DNA of 64,000 nucleotides from Thermohalobaculum sediminis (lineage in GTDB: Bacteria > Pseudomonadota > Alphaproteobacteria > Rhodobacterales > Rhodobacteraceae): contig NZ_JAMFKN010000002.1 of NCBI RefSeq assembly GCF_023487995.1, forward strand, positions 248,001 to 312,000, written 5' to 3'. The position numbers and the translations under genes were made by a program. The notes beneath the pieces were generated by a model. It ran no database searches and was not told the DNA's origin. It worked only from the letters and a program-made list of their open reading frames with translations. Positions within the stretch are counted from its first letter, which is position 1. Every line of letters begins with the position of its first letter. This document shows, piece by piece, positions 1 through 8,231 of the stretch.

Positions 1-1009
1 TGCCCGAGCCTTGCGCGAGCACGGCCGAGGGGGTGTTGGTGAGCCGGTATCCGGACGGCGCCTCGAAGGCGAAGCCGAGCCTCGGATGCCGGAACGAGAC
101 GCCCTCGACGATCCCCTGCTCCGGCGACTGGCCCCAGGCCATGCCGTCGATCGCGGCGAGGTGCCGATCCGCGCCCAACTCGCCCGTGCCCGAGATCGCA
201 CCCTGCGCGCGGGCGGTGTCGATCGCCTGGCGCGTGCGCTGGCCCGTCGCCGGGTGCGAGGCGAAGAAATCGACCTGGTTCGGATCGTAGCGCCTGCCCG
301 CGGCCCGGGCGTCGAGCGCCGCGGACGCGGCCATGTTGTCGAGGAACTCGGCCTGCGCGTAGGGGTCGTAGCCCGCCCGCGCCAGATAGCGGATGCCGAG
401 GTGATCGGCCTCGAGCTCATCCTGGCGCGAGTAGCTCGCGACGATGCCCCCCGCCGCCACCTGCCCCAATTCGAGCGCGCCGCGGGTCACGGAGGGGTCT
501 ACCCCGATCGCCGACAGTCCGATCGCGCCCAAGAGCAGCCCAAGCCCCGCGACCGTCGAGCGATCCTCGCGCTGGCCGCTGTGCCCGGCGGTGACATGGC
601 CGATCTCGTGCCCGATCACGCCCGCAAGCTGGGCCTCGTTCTCGGCCAGCGCCAGCAGGCCGCGGGTCACGTAGACATAGCCGCCAGGGATCGCGAAGGC
701 GTTGATATCGGGGCTGTCGAGCACGGTGAAGGTCCAGCGCTCGTTCGGCTGCTCCGAGATGGCGGCAACGCGCCGCCCGATCCGCTCGACATAGTCCTGG
801 ATACGGGCGTCGCGATACTCGCCGCCGAAACGGGCAACGATCTTCGCATGGTTGGAATCTCCCTGCCGCTGCTCCGAGACCGAGCGCACCGGCGAGGTCT
901 GGGGCTCCGCGCCGCTGAAGCCGCCCGAGCCGCCGGTCGTCTGGCACGCGACAAGCGCGCCCGCGCCCAGCGCCAGCACGACTGATCGGAGAAGTCCTGC
1001 AAGGTTCAT
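1..1009 (-). CDS. M48 family zinc metalloprotease lipoprotein (3' end outside window)
   Basis: An open frame of about 336 codons runs off the left edge without a stop. It starts at an ATG preceded by GGAGG six bases away; a second in-frame ATG lies three bases upstream. The N-terminus is a lipoprotein signal with lipobox LVAC, so an anchored periplasmic protein is expected. The zinc motif HEIGH lies at residues 134-138, and the EADH motif supplying the third ligand is near residue 200. The order (signal, central M48 catalytic domain, C-terminal extension) matches the bacterial Oma1/BepA-like M48 proteases that act in envelope quality control. The substrate cannot be told from sequence. Upstream and divergent from it is a tRNA-Arg gene. 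Confidence 0.9.
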   Translation of the reverse strand, partial: MNLAGLLRSVVLALGAGALVACQTTGGSGGFSGAEPQTSPVRSVSEQRQGDSNHAKIVARFGGEYRDARIQDYVERIGRRVAAISEQPNERWTFTVLDSPDINAFAIPGGYVYVTRGLLALAENEAQLAGVIGHEIGHVTAGHSGQREDRSTVAGLGLLLGAIGLSAIGVDPSVTRGALELGQVAAGGIVASYSRQDELEADHLGIRYLARAGYDPYAQAEFLDNMAASAALDARAAGRRYDPNQVDFFASHPATGQRTRQAIDTARAQGAISGTGELGADRHLAAIDGMAWGQSPEQGIVEGVSFRHPRLGFAFEAPSGYRLTNTPSAVLAQGSG

Positions 1010-1111
1010 CATCCACCTCCGCGTCCCGTGCCCCTCGTCCCTTTCCCGTGCCCCAGTCCGGGGCGGCGTGGATTGACCGCGGCGCGCGGTTCCACTACCC
1101 CTGCCCGTCGG

Positions 1112-1188
1112 GACCCCGTAGCTCAGCAGGATAGAGCGGTCGCCTCCTAAGCGACAGGTCACAGGTTCGAATCCTGTCGGGGTCGCCA
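1112..1188 (+). tRNA. tRNA-Arg (anticodon CCT)
   Basis: The cloverleaf is complete. The acceptor stem GACCCCG pairs with CGGGGTC, the D arm starts GCTC, the anticodon stem GTCGC/GCGAC encloses loop CTCCTAA with anticodon CCT, and the T arm contains GGTTCGAATCC. Discriminator G is followed by an encoded CCA. It reads AGG codons, which are rare in this GC-rich genome. Confidence 0.96.
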
Positions 1189-1617
1189 AATGAAATTAAA
1201 TCCACTTGATATCAGCCACTTAGCAAGGCCCCTTGGAACGCGCATTGCCAAGCGTTTAAATGTTCTTTTTCCGTTCTGACCTTAAAGAGCTCTCCGATGG
1301 TCAGGATGAGCATCGACCTGGGGTCAGTAGTTTGGCTCAAGGACGTCGCTCGGCGTCGTCCTGCTCTGACCGCGACGTTCAGCGAGGGTACATTATGGGC
1401 AGGATCGCAGGGTGAGATTGTTTGCCACGCTGGGGGTCCGACTCAAACGCTTCGAGTTCCGCTCGACGTGATCGCCCAGAGCGCGAACACGATTGCCATT
1501 CGCAAAGCCTCGCCCGATGGCGGCTCACGGCCCGTACCTGCCGCCGGCTTCGCGTTGCGGCGAATGTCCGCCGCGGTCAGGAGACTGTCTGACCGGCGAC
1601 ACCGCACGGCACTGTCA
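1189..1617. other. Spacer between tRNA-Arg and the AA_synth gene, no convincing gene
   Basis: About 430 bases without a supported gene. The open frames here on both strands lack a ribosome binding site and a recognisable domain. The first 80 bases after the tRNA are AT-richer than the surroundings. The 3' end of a tRNA gene is a common integration site, but I found no integrase and no repeat of the tRNA 3' end in the window. Confidence 0.5.
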
Positions 1618-2157
1618 TCAGCTTGGTCCCTTTCCAACACGCGCACGGATCCGCGCGCCATCCGACATGCCGACACAGACAACGATCTCATTTGGGAGCG
1701 GGGCATCTGGCACGGCGATGCTCAGGGTGTCGATATGATCGAAGGACCAAGGCTCGTCCTTGTGCCCGAGCGGCACGTCGATGACGGCGCCGACCACCCC
1801 CATCTTCACGTTCGACGGCATCAGCGCCCGACCGCCGCCGATGGCGGCGCGGACGGGTTTCCCCAGCCGCGGATGCAGGAGCGCCGCGCCGTGCTCCGCA
1901 GCTCCATGAGCGCCGACGATGGCGGCCTTGCCATAACTGACAGGCGGCGCACCCAGAGCGGCCACGGCCTCTGCCGCCAGTTGCGCGCCAAGCATTGCGC
2001 CGTATTCGAACAACTCGGTCAGATCGTCCTGATCGACGCCGGCAAAGGGATTGCGCAGCACGGCAAGTGCCGCCGCGCGGGTCAGCGGGTCGCAGGGTGC
2101 GCCCATTTCGTCGGTCTCGGTCCGGTCCCGGAACAACATCGTCTTTCGGATCTGCAT
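1618..2157 (-). CDS. AA_synth (DUF1185) family protein
   Basis: A 179-residue protein that resembles the Pfam AA_synth family across its length, with the glycine-rich stretches GAHGAAEHGAALLHPRLGKP and AIGGGRALMPSN and the segment VPLGHKDEPWSFDHIDT typical of that family. The family name comes from annotation; no reaction is firmly established. The start ATG overlaps the stop of the upstream MFS gene (TGATG), indicating translational coupling, so this is the third gene of an NTF2-MFS-AA_synth operon. Members often sit beside transport or degradation genes, but no substrate can be named. Confidence 0.8.
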   Translation of the reverse strand: MQIRKTMLFRDRTETDEMGAPCDPLTRAAALAVLRNPFAGVDQDDLTELFEYGAMLGAQLAAEAVAALGAPPVSYGKAAIVGAHGAAEHGAALLHPRLGKPVRAAIGGGRALMPSNVKMGVVGAVIDVPLGHKDEPWSFDHIDTLSIAVPDAPLPNEIVVCVGMSDGARIRARVGKGPS

Positions 2158-3335
2158 CAGACAACCTCTTCTGTGGGGGTGCCGATTGCTCTTGTCTTGA
2201 GCATCCCGAACAGGACGGCTGCGGGCAAGACGAGAGAAAAGAGCACGGCGCTGAACAGAATCGCACCGTCGGGCGCGCCGGTCAGGTCGAAAAGCCTGCC
2301 GGCGACCGGCGGGCTAGCCGTCATGATGGCATAATAGACTGTGAAGAAGACCCCCATGCCGAAGGCCCGTCGCTCGGTCGCCACGGCCTGGCCCGCGAGA
2401 GCCATGATGACGCCGGCGGGGGCCATGCCGACAAGGCCGAAGAGCAGGCTTGCAGCGAGGCCCGCTCCGGGCAGGGCGAGCAGAATCAGCGCCAGAACCG
2501 CGCCCGCCATGCAGATGGCAAGGATCGTCTCGCGCCGCCCGAACCGGTCGGCGATCTGGCCGCAGGCGGTTCCCGACAGGATCATCAGCCAGCTGCCGGC
2601 GCTGATCACCGAGGCCGCCGCAAGCGTGCCCATCCCCTGCGCCTGCAACATGCTCGGGCCGAAGCTCAGGTAGACGACGTAGCCCGCGTTGAACACGCCC
2701 CAGGCGATCGCCGCAAGCACGATCAGCCCCCATTCGCGCGGCAAGAGACCCCTGATCCGGCTTGCAATGCGGGGGGGAAGGTCGTGCGGCGGACGGTAAC
2801 GGGTCAAGACGGCAACGGCCGCCGCCGCGCACCAGACAGAGGCGACGGCAAAGGGGACGCGCCAGCCATAGACCTCGGCGAGCCAGGTGTGCACGACCTG
2901 GCCCATGGCGATGCCGAAGGGCCAGCTCATCACCAGGATGCTCATCGCCGTGGCGATCTCGCGGCCCTCGAACCAGTCGGCGGTCATCTTGGTGAAGTAG
3001 AGTGTGGCGAACAGGAACCCGGCGCCGGACAGGATGCGCCCGAACCCGATGCCGGCAAGCTCGCCCGCCGTCGCCGACAATGCGCCGCCGAGCGCCAGAG
3101 CGCCGAGCCCGAGCCCGGCCAGAACGCGGTCCGAGGCGAACCGTCCGGAGAACCCGGCCGGCAGGGCGAGGAACAGGCCCGGCGCCATGAACAGACCGAT
3201 CATCAGGCCGATCTGCGCATTGTCGAGCCCGAACGCATCCGAAAGCTCTCCGCCGACCGCGCCCATGGTCTGGAACTGGAAGCCGAGGCCGACGCGGGCG
3301 GCGAAGAGCAGCGCGAGGATCCGCCAGCGCATCAC
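2157..3335 (-). CDS. MFS transporter
   Basis: A 392-residue integral membrane protein with about twelve hydrophobic segments and a central loop, typical of major facilitator transporters. The sequence CGQIADRFGRRET, in the loop between TM8 and TM9, resembles the MFS loop signature. The first codon is GTG with ATG directly after it; neither has a clear Shine-Dalgarno site, consistent with coupling to the upstream NTF2-like gene, whose stop overlaps this start. The substrate is unknown; from context it may be the compound handled by the NTF2-like and AA_synth proteins. Confidence 0.88.
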   Translation of the reverse strand: MMRWRILALLFAARVGLGFQFQTMGAVGGELSDAFGLDNAQIGLMIGLFMAPGLFLALPAGFSGRFASDRVLAGLGLGALALGGALSATAGELAGIGFGRILSGAGFLFATLYFTKMTADWFEGREIATAMSILVMSWPFGIAMGQVVHTWLAEVYGWRVPFAVASVWCAAAAVAVLTRYRPPHDLPPRIASRIRGLLPREWGLIVLAAIAWGVFNAGYVVYLSFGPSMLQAQGMGTLAAASVISAGSWLMILSGTACGQIADRFGRRETILAICMAGAVLALILLALPGAGLAASLLFGLVGMAPAGVIMALAGQAVATERRAFGMGVFFTVYYAIMTASPPVAGRLFDLTGAPDGAILFSAVLFSLVLPAAVLFGMLKTRAIGTPTEEVV

Positions 3336-3745
3336 GCCCAGCCAAGTTGACGCAGCGCCTGCGCGTCGTTCCAGATCTTGGTCATGTGCACGATGCGGTC
3401 GCCGTCGAACCGCATGACATAGGCGTAGTCGGATGCCACGGCCTTCCCGGTCGGCTCGCCCGGTCCGCCGGCGCCGGTCTGCGTGCCGCGGAACACGGCC
3501 GAGGCAACCACCGTGCCGCGATCGGCGTCCGCCGCGAAGGCCGTCAGTTCATATCGCCCGTCGGGGATCGGACCGAGCAGGGCCTTCATCCACTCGGCAT
3601 ACCCGGCCAGCGTCGTGGTGTCTGCGAGCGCATCCGCCTGGCAGGCGAAGCTCGCGTCGGCATGGCAATAGCCCTTGCAGGCCTCCCAGCCGCCGCCGGT
3701 TTCGCAGGCTTCGAAGAAATCGCGGGCCGTCCGTTCATGTGTCAT
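3332..3745 (-). CDS. NTF2-like/SnoaL-type protein
   Basis: A 137-residue protein of the cone-shaped alpha+beta fold shared by NTF2, ketosteroid isomerase and SnoaL-like cyclases: N-terminal helix (TARDFFEACETGGGWEAC), a central TLAGYAEWMKAL segment, and a C-terminal sheet ending VMRFDGDRIVHMTKIWND. The ATG has GGGGAGA about eight bases upstream. It is the first gene of the minus-strand operon and faces the LuxR-type operon across a 180-base spacer. The fold serves many enzymes and ligand binders, so no reaction is assigned. Confidence 0.78.
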   Translation of the reverse strand: MTHERTARDFFEACETGGGWEACKGYCHADASFACQADALADTTTLAGYAEWMKALLGPIPDGRYELTAFAADADRGTVVASAVFRGTQTGAGGPGEPTGKAVASDYAYVMRFDGDRIVHMTKIWNDAQALRQLGWA

Positions 3746-3812
3746 CGGTCCGTCTCCCCAATTGAAGATGGGGTCAGGATGCTCCCATGACGGACCGGCG
3801 GATATCGGTCAG

Positions 3813-3869
3813 CTGCAGTAATCTGCGCCCGGCGCCTGCAGTATTCTGCTACAGCATCTGCAGGATTGC
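3813..3869. promoter_or_regulatory. Three direct repeats, candidate operator between divergent operons
   Basis: CTGCAGTAATCTGC (3813-3826) and CTGCAGTATTCTGC (3836-3849) differ at one position, and a third, shorter copy begins CTGCAGGATT at 3858. The starts are 23 and 22 bases apart, about two helical turns, so bound proteins would lie on one face of the DNA. The array sits in the spacer between the NTF2/MFS operon and the LuxR-type operon, where a regulator of either or both would bind. The LuxR-type protein encoded next door is an inferred ligand. Confidence 0.6.
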
Positions 3870-3927
3870 CTGATGGATCCTCGTGCAACAGGATCGGGGT
3901 GACTTCACGGAAGGATGTGCCAACCTC

Positions 3928-4740
3928 GTGTCGCCCAACGAAATTCTCAGCCCGCGCGAGATCGAGATCGCCGGCGCCTACGCGCAGGGCGATACCTATC
4001 AGGCGATCGCGGCCCGGCTGGGCATCGCCCCCTCGACGGTTCGCACGCATCTCGCCACGATATACCGCAAGCTCGAGGTGTCATCGAAGCTGGACCTGCA
4101 TGCCCGGCTCGGCGGCGCTCGGTCCACCACGGAGATGCAGACTGACCACGCCGCCGTCATCTCGGAACTCGCGCTCAGCCTCGAGGAGTCGCTGCGCCGC
4201 GAACAGGCGCTGGCCGAGGTGCTGCGCATCATCAGCCGGTCGCGAGGCGACATCGACGCGGTGATGTCGGCGATCCTCGGCTTTGCCCTCGACCTTTGCG
4301 AGGCCGAGTTCGGCCTCTTGCTCGACCATCATCCGGACGGACGGTTTTCCGCGGGTTACTCGCTCGGGCTTCCCGATGCGTTCCGGACATGGTTCGCCGA
4401 ACGGGGGCGATTTCACCCCGGAAGCCGAACCGGGCTGGGGCGCATGGCGCAGCTGCGCGACGTGGTCAACATCCTCGACGTCCGCGCCGAAGAACTCGCG
4501 CACAGCGACGACCCCTTGCGCCGCGCGACGATCGACCTGGGGGGTGCTCGGTCCTTCGTCGCCATTCCGATGATGTCGGGCGATGCGCTGGTCGGCGCCT
4601 TCACGATCTACCGCCAGACCGTCCGTCCCTTCGGCGCGCAGGCAACCTCGCTGGCGCAGACGTTTGCCGATCAGAGCGTCATCGCGCTCGACAACGCGCG
4701 GATGATCGACGCCTTGCGTCAGAAGGCAGCGCCGGCATGA
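3928..4740 (+). CDS. LuxR-type HTH protein with C-terminal GAF domain
   Basis: With the GTG start the protein has 270 residues; an in-frame upstream start at 3883 would add 15 unconserved residues. Residues about 7-57 form a LuxR/GerE helix-turn-helix (SPREIEIA...APSTVRTHLATIYRKL). The rest is a GAF domain ending TFADQSVIALDNARMIDALR, the same closing motif as in the GAF repeats of the kinase at 58.5 kb. The usual LuxR order, sensor then HTH, is reversed here. Its stop overlaps the ATG of the next gene (ATGA), so the pair is co-translated. It is a candidate binder of the repeat array upstream. Confidence 0.85.
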   Translation: MSPNEILSPREIEIAGAYAQGDTYQAIAARLGIAPSTVRTHLATIYRKLEVSSKLDLHARLGGARSTTEMQTDHAAVISELALSLEESLRREQALAEVLRIISRSRGDIDAVMSAILGFALDLCEAEFGLLLDHHPDGRFSAGYSLGLPDAFRTWFAERGRFHPGSRTGLGRMAQLRDVVNILDVRAEELAHSDDPLRRATIDLGGARSFVAIPMMSGDALVGAFTIYRQTVRPFGAQATSLAQTFADQSVIALDNARMIDALRQKAAPA

Positions 4741-6155
4741 GCGTCTCCGCCGACCCGCTCAGCCCGCGCGAGCGCCAGATTGCCGAGGCCTTCGCCACGG
4801 GCGAGACCTATCAGCAGATTGCGGACCGCCTCAGCCTCGCTCCATCGACCGTGCGCACCCATCTTGCGACGATCTACCGGAAGCTCGGGGTCTCGACGAA
4901 GCTGGACCTGCGCAAGCAGATCGAGGCATCGCCGCCCGCCGATCCGGCATCCGACCTGCCGCCCCGCCCCGACAAGCCCTCGATCGCCGTGCTGGCATTT
5001 GAGAACATGTCAGACGATCCCGGGCAGGAATACTTCTCGGACGCGATCACCGCCGACATCATCACCGCCCTGTCGCGGTCGCCTTGGCTTTTCATCATCG
5101 CCCGAAACACGACCTTCACCTACAAGGGCCAACGCGTCGATGTCCGGCGCGTCGCGGCCGAACTTGGTGTGCGCTTCGTGCTCGAAGGCAGCGTCCGGCG
5201 CGCGGGCCAGCGGGTGCGGGTCACCGCGCAACTGATCGATGGGCTGACAGGGGGGCACGTCTGGTCGGAACGCTACGATGGCCGCATCGAGGATGTGTTC
5301 GACCTGCAAGACGAGATCACCCGACAGGTCGTCGCACAGGTCCAGACCATCGTGCATCGCAGCACCATCGAAGAACCTGTCGAACGCCTGAACCGTCCGG
5401 ACCTGACCGTGTGGGAGCTGACCATGCGGTCCTGGCACCTGCTCTATGATTTCACCCCCGAGGCCTATGCCTCAGCCAAGACGCTGCTGGAGCGCGCCCT
5501 CGCGATCGACCCCGAGAGCGCCGAGGCGAACATGGTGCTGTCGCTGATCAACCATCACATCGCCATCCTGGGCTTCGCGCCGGACCCGACCCCGGCGATG
5601 GAAGCGGCCTATGCGCTCGGCCGCCGCGCCGTGCAGCTCGACGATCGGAACGAGTACGCGCATTGGGCGCTTGGCATCAGCTGCTGGGGGTTGCACCGGC
5701 TCGACGAGGGAATCGCGGCGCTGGAACGCGCCGTCGAGCTCAATCCCAACTGCTCGGTCGCCTATGGCAGCCTCGGCACAGCGCTGGCGATTGCCGGCCG
5801 GGTGGAGGATGCCATCGCGAACCAGGAAATCGCCATCCGCATGAACCCTCGCGATCCGAGCATCTTCTTTCGATTCTCTGGTCTCGCGCTGGCCCATTAC
5901 ACGGCAGGGGATTTCGACACGGCAATCCTGTGGGCTGAACGCGCCATACACCGCATGCCGCGCTGGTATCTGGCACATTTCCTCCTGGCGGCCAGTCACG
6001 CCGCGCTCGGGCGACCCAAGAGGGCCCGCGCCGCAGTCGAGGCCTGCCGTGCGGTGCTGCCTGGCATCTCGCTAGCGGATGCCGAGCGCATGCCGCTGAG
6101 GGATGCGGCGAAGAGGCAGGAATTTCGAGATCTGCTATTCGCTGCTGGCTTTTGA
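4737..6155 (+). CDS. LuxR-type HTH protein with TolB-like and TPR domains
   Basis: A 472-residue protein. Residues about 8-58 are a LuxR-type HTH nearly identical to that of the preceding gene. Residues about 85-205 match the TolB-like N-terminal module usually found in adenylate-cyclase/TPR proteins (PSIAVLAFENMSDDPGQEYFSD, split here at the conserved GQEYFSD). About 250-470 are tetratricopeptide repeats. The ATG overlaps the stop of the upstream gene. The same TolB-TPR body occurs in the protein at 56264, where a class III cyclase domain replaces the HTH. A regulator whose TPR part binds a partner protein is the likely role; target and signal are unknown. Confidence 0.85.
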   Translation: MSVSADPLSPRERQIAEAFATGETYQQIADRLSLAPSTVRTHLATIYRKLGVSTKLDLRKQIEASPPADPASDLPPRPDKPSIAVLAFENMSDDPGQEYFSDAITADIITALSRSPWLFIIARNTTFTYKGQRVDVRRVAAELGVRFVLEGSVRRAGQRVRVTAQLIDGLTGGHVWSERYDGRIEDVFDLQDEITRQVVAQVQTIVHRSTIEEPVERLNRPDLTVWELTMRSWHLLYDFTPEAYASAKTLLERALAIDPESAEANMVLSLINHHIAILGFAPDPTPAMEAAYALGRRAVQLDDRNEYAHWALGISCWGLHRLDEGIAALERAVELNPNCSVAYGSLGTALAIAGRVEDAIANQEIAIRMNPRDPSIFFRFSGLALAHYTAGDFDTAILWAERAIHRMPRWYLAHFLLAASHAALGRPKRARAAVEACRAVLPGISLADAERMPLRDAAKRQEFRDLLFAAGF

Positions 6156-6669
6156 CTGGATCCGATAACCTGACATTCGGTGCTTCTGCAGCGAACTTCT
6201 GCTTTTCGCCCGATTCAACCGGGTGCTGCGTGCGAAACCGGCGTCTGCAAGGGATCGAGAGCAGCGTCGTGACGACCGTCCGCAACGCGGGCTTTGAGCC
6301 ATTGGGCGGGCCTCATCCTTCGAGTTCGAACCTTCGCCTGGCACCGAAGGATCAGAAGGAGATCCAACCCGCATCTGGTCCAACTGCGTGGCCGGACGCA
6401 TCGCCGCATCCACGGCTGCACCGGTGTTCGTGGTCCGTTCACCGCCCTTCTTGGAGCGTTCCAAGACTCCTTGCAACCCATTGATCCGCATCGTGCGCCA
6501 GCCAGGTCGCATTTAAATTAAGATATTGAAATTATGAAGTAAAATGAGTCATGTCAGGACCGCCACGCCCCTTTCTCACCCCAGCTCCGCGCGATGGTCG
6601 ACGCGCCCTGCTCCGCAGCTTGCGCGCCATGGGAATGTTCCTGTATTGTTCCGCGTCGGGAGGTGCCGC
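6156..6669. other. Spacer without a supported gene
   Basis: About 510 bases. Short open frames on both strands have arginine-, serine- and proline-rich translations typical of noncoding GC-rich DNA and match no domain I recognise. The last part (6511-6545) is strikingly AT-rich and may hold the promoter of the radical SAM gene. Composition and the absence of genes would fit decayed insertion-sequence material, but I see no diagnostic motif. Confidence 0.45.
6518..6545 (+). promoter_or_regulatory. Candidate promoter for the radical SAM gene
   Basis: An AT-rich stretch in GC-rich DNA contains TTAAGA and TAAAAT separated by 16 bases, about 125 bases upstream of the ATG at 6670. It is the only promoter-like sequence in this spacer. 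The -35 match is weak. Confidence 0.3.
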
Positions 6670-7758
6670 ATGGCCCAGCTTTTCGACGACAGGGTGCCCG
6701 AGCATCGGCGCAGGGGGCGGGGGGCCGCGGTCAATCCGGCCGGGCGCCACGAGCGGTACGCGACCGAGAGCGTCGACGACGGCTGGCAGCCGGATGGCGA
6801 AGCGCCGCCGCTGCGCACGACCGTGAGCGTTGATGCGTCGCGCTCGATCATCGCGCGCAACAGCTCGCCCGACGTGCCTTTCGACCGCTCGATCAACCCC
6901 TACCGCGGCTGCGAGCATGGCTGCGTCTACTGCTTCGCGCGGCCGACGCATGCGCATCTGGGCCTCTCGCCCGGCCTCGACTTCGAGACGCGCCTCGTCG
7001 TCAAGCCGCGCGCGGCCGAGCTCCTCGACCGGGCACTGCGCAAGCCCGGATACGACTGCCGACCGATCGCGATCGGCACGAACACCGACCCCTACCAGCC
7101 GATCGAGCGCGAGCACCGGATCATGCGCCGGGTGCTCGAGGTGCTGGAGGCGCATCGCCACCCCGTCACGATCACCACCAAGGGGGCGGCGATCCTCGAC
7201 GATCTCGACATCCTCGGCCGGATGGGGCGCGCCGGGCTCGCGCGTGTCTCGGTGTCGCTGACCACGCTCGACCCGCATGTCAGCCGCGCGATGGAGCCGC
7301 GCGCCGCGGCGCCGGGGCGGCGGATCGCCGCGATCCGGGCGCTGGCGCGCGCCGGCGTGCCGGTCGGCGTCAACATCGCCCCGGTGGTGCCGGGCCTGAC
7401 CTGCCACGAGCTCGAGAAATTGATGGAAGCGGGGGCCGAGGCGGGGGCCAGCTTCGCCGGCTGGATCGCCCTCAGGCTGCCGATGGAAGTGGCGGGGCTG
7501 TTCCGCGAATGGCTCGAGCGCGCCTTCCCCGCCCGGGCCGCGAAGATCATGGGGCGGGTGCGCGAGATGCATGGCGGGCGCGACTACGACCCCGCCTGGG
7601 GACGCCGGCTGAGCGGCGAGGGCGTTCACGCGGCCCTGATCGCCCGGCGATTCGAGGTGGCGCGGGCACGGCTGGGGCTGTGGGCGCGGGCACCGGCGCT
7701 GCGCTGCGACCTGTTCCGGCCCCCGCCGCGGCCGGGCGACCAGCTCGCGCTGTTCTGA
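6670..7758 (+). CDS. PA0069 family radical SAM protein
   Basis: A 362-residue protein. The ATG at 6670 is preceded by GGAGGTG about five bases away. The radical SAM cluster motif appears as CEHGCVYCFARP, and the surroundings (SINPYRGCEHGC, IGTNTDPYQPIE, KGAAILDDLD) match the PA0069/SplB-related group of 4Fe-4S S-adenosylmethionine enzymes. The physiological substrate of this group is not established; a DNA-repair role like that of spore photoproduct lyase has been suggested only from similarity. It is followed by an OmpA-like gene and rnhB on the same strand. Confidence 0.9.
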   Translation: MAQLFDDRVPEHRRRGRGAAVNPAGRHERYATESVDDGWQPDGEAPPLRTTVSVDASRSIIARNSSPDVPFDRSINPYRGCEHGCVYCFARPTHAHLGLSPGLDFETRLVVKPRAAELLDRALRKPGYDCRPIAIGTNTDPYQPIEREHRIMRRVLEVLEAHRHPVTITTKGAAILDDLDILGRMGRAGLARVSVSLTTLDPHVSRAMEPRAAAPGRRIAAIRALARAGVPVGVNIAPVVPGLTCHELEKLMEAGAEAGASFAGWIALRLPMEVAGLFREWLERAFPARAAKIMGRVREMHGGRDYDPAWGRRLSGEGVHAALIARRFEVARARLGLWARAPALRCDLFRPPPRPGDQLALF

Positions 7759-7825
7759 GGCGGCTTCCCCGCGGCCTGGCGACAGTCTAGACTTGGCGTA
7801 TCGTCCGGATGGATGGGGGTCCGCC

Positions 7826-8230
7826 ATGCGCCATCTCTGCCTCGCCGCAGCTTTTGTTCTCGTAAGTGCGACAGCCGCGTTTGCCAATCCCTGCGGCTTC
7901 TCCGAATCGGGGCGGGTCGTGATCAAGGGGTATCCGGTCGGGTCGACAACCATCCCGAAGGACCAGGTCGAGCGGCTGGAGAAGTTCGCGGAAACCGCCA
8001 GCCGCCGCTTCGGCATCTGCATCCTTGCACAGGTGGACAAGCAGGGGACCAAGGCCGCCAACGAGAAGGTCGCCAAGGGCCGCGCCCAGAAGGTGCGCGA
8101 CTTCCTGATCAAGCATGGCGTCAAGCCCGACAGCATCAAGATCGCGCTGCAGGACGAGGCGGTGACGTTCTTCGGCCTGCTCTCATCCGACCAGGACGAC
8201 GACCGGCGCGTGGTGGTCACGCACGACTGA
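7826..8230 (+). CDS. Small periplasmic OmpA-C-like protein
   Basis: A 134-residue protein from ATG 7826, with an N-terminal signal peptide ending near residue 20 (ATAAFA, then NPCGF). The mature part resembles a short OmpA/MotB C-terminal peptidoglycan-associating domain: VVIKGYPVGSTTIP, then the helix GRAQKVRDFLIKHGV and a final strand ending VVVTHD. Two cysteines (NPCGF and GICILA) could form a disulfide. Its stop is one base from the rnhB start, so the two are probably co-transcribed. Confidence 0.65.
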   Translation: MRHLCLAAAFVLVSATAAFANPCGFSESGRVVIKGYPVGSTTIPKDQVERLEKFAETASRRFGICILAQVDKQGTKAANEKVAKGRAQKVRDFLIKHGVKPDSIKIALQDEAVTFFGLLSSDQDDDRRVVVTHD

Positions 8231-8231
8231 C

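Noticed and set aside
1112-1188. tRNA-Arg as a used attachment site
   Set aside because: No integrase or repeat of the tRNA 3' end was found within the window, so only the position is suggestive.
6156-6510. Possible transposase remnant in the spacer after the TPR gene
   Set aside because: Translations on both strands gave no transposase motif, unlike the IS6 fragments at 53.6 and 58.2 kb.
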